This document shows, one piece after another, positions 63,727 through 64,000 of a stretch of DNA of 64,000 bases. The position numbers and the translations under genes are program-made. Position 1 is the first letter of the stretch. Every line of letters begins with the position of its first letter. Source of the stretch: Labrus mixtus (taxonomy: Eukaryota; Chordata; Actinopteri; Labriformes; Labridae); contig NC_083626.1 in assembly GCF_963584025.1 (NCBI RefSeq), positions 18,255,397-18,319,396 on the forward strand. Reading direction: 5' to 3'. Below the pieces are notes generated by a model. The model did not search any database and had not been told where the DNA came from. It saw only the letters and a list, made by a program, of their open reading frames with translations.

Positions 63727-64000
63727 CAGAAATGTTAAGATCCTAAATGTTTTTCTGGAACCATTTTTCAGTTCATAATTATGATGTAGCGGCTGTAAGA
63801 CACAGCTTGTTTTCTTCCACACATGCTAATTATTAAAGTCACATGAAAACCCCTGAAGGTAAACTAAAAGGTTGGTTGTCTCTAAAATGTTAAATACAGA
63901 ATAAACATTTATTTTATGAAGTCATCTTGGTTACCCTAAATAAGTCCCAAGTCATTGATATAAAAAATAAATGAATAAAACGGTAGGCCTACACACTAGA

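Larger units (their letters stand above)
44285..64000 (-). other. magi1 upstream intron, at least 19.7 kb
   Basis: All sequence to the right of exon 44168-44284 appears to be one intron reaching beyond the window. I looked on the minus strand for the exon encoding the initiator and N-terminal PDZ (expected blocks such as GVTVLGG-like and GLPRYDVLGVID-like) and did not see it. The sequence is AT-rich with microsatellites, two tRNA-derived SINEs and several decayed repeats. No other gene was recognised on either strand. Confidence 0.75.

Noticed and set aside
44285..64000. Search for the initiator/N-terminal PDZ exon of magi1
   Set aside because: No minus-strand segment resembling the N-terminal PDZ was found, so the exon is taken to lie outside the window.

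Overview
The window is vertebrate nuclear DNA, almost certainly from a ray-finned (teleost) fish and probably a percomorph. It lies entirely inside, or upstream within, one large gene on the minus strand. That gene is magi1, encoding the junctional scaffold MAGI1 (membrane-associated guanylate kinase, WW and PDZ domain containing 1). The fish call rests on compact 3' introns, very long CA/GT microsatellites, teleost tRNA-derived SINEs, and other repeats familiar from fish genomes. I saw no prokaryotic features, CRISPR array, rRNA, functional tRNA gene or complete second protein gene.

Thirteen coding exons were placed by matching translated segments to the remembered mammalian MAGI1 sequence and then resolving GT/AG sites. 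In transcription order they are 44284-44168, 22197-22078, 19611-19423, 18213-17991, 17369-17287, 16716-16681, 14869-14812, 14674-14583, 13491-13369, 12802-12617, 11259-10648, 3874-3840 and 803(or 809)-554. All twelve junctions agree in phase. With the 803 start the exons total 2124 nt (708 codons) and have no internal stop. They encode the MAGI-type guanylate-kinase-like domain, both WW domains, a variable linker, two complete PDZ domains, and the serine-rich linker before the next PDZ. The start codon and N-terminal PDZ lie to the right of position 64000. The later PDZ domains and C-terminus lie to the left of position 1.

Layout: 1-553 is intron. 554-19611 is exon-dense, with twelve exons and introns from 137 bp to 6.8 kb. 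19612-22077 is an intron ending at the guanylate-kinase-like exon 22078-22197. 22198-44167 is a 22-kb intron holding a cluster of inverted-repeat elements at 27.3-28.4 kb, decayed fish repeats, three perfect short hairpins, and a purine/pyrimidine-skewed, CA-rich block at 40-42.5 kb. 44285-64000 is a long upstream intron with paired CA tracts, two tRNA-derived SINEs and further repeat copies.

The most interesting signals concern splicing. A 35-nt microexon sits 27 nt from a 174-bp tract that reads UG in the transcript. A 36-nt exon has three tandem in-frame acceptors. Both WW domains are cut by introns at the same residue and phase. I did not find an evidently new biological system.
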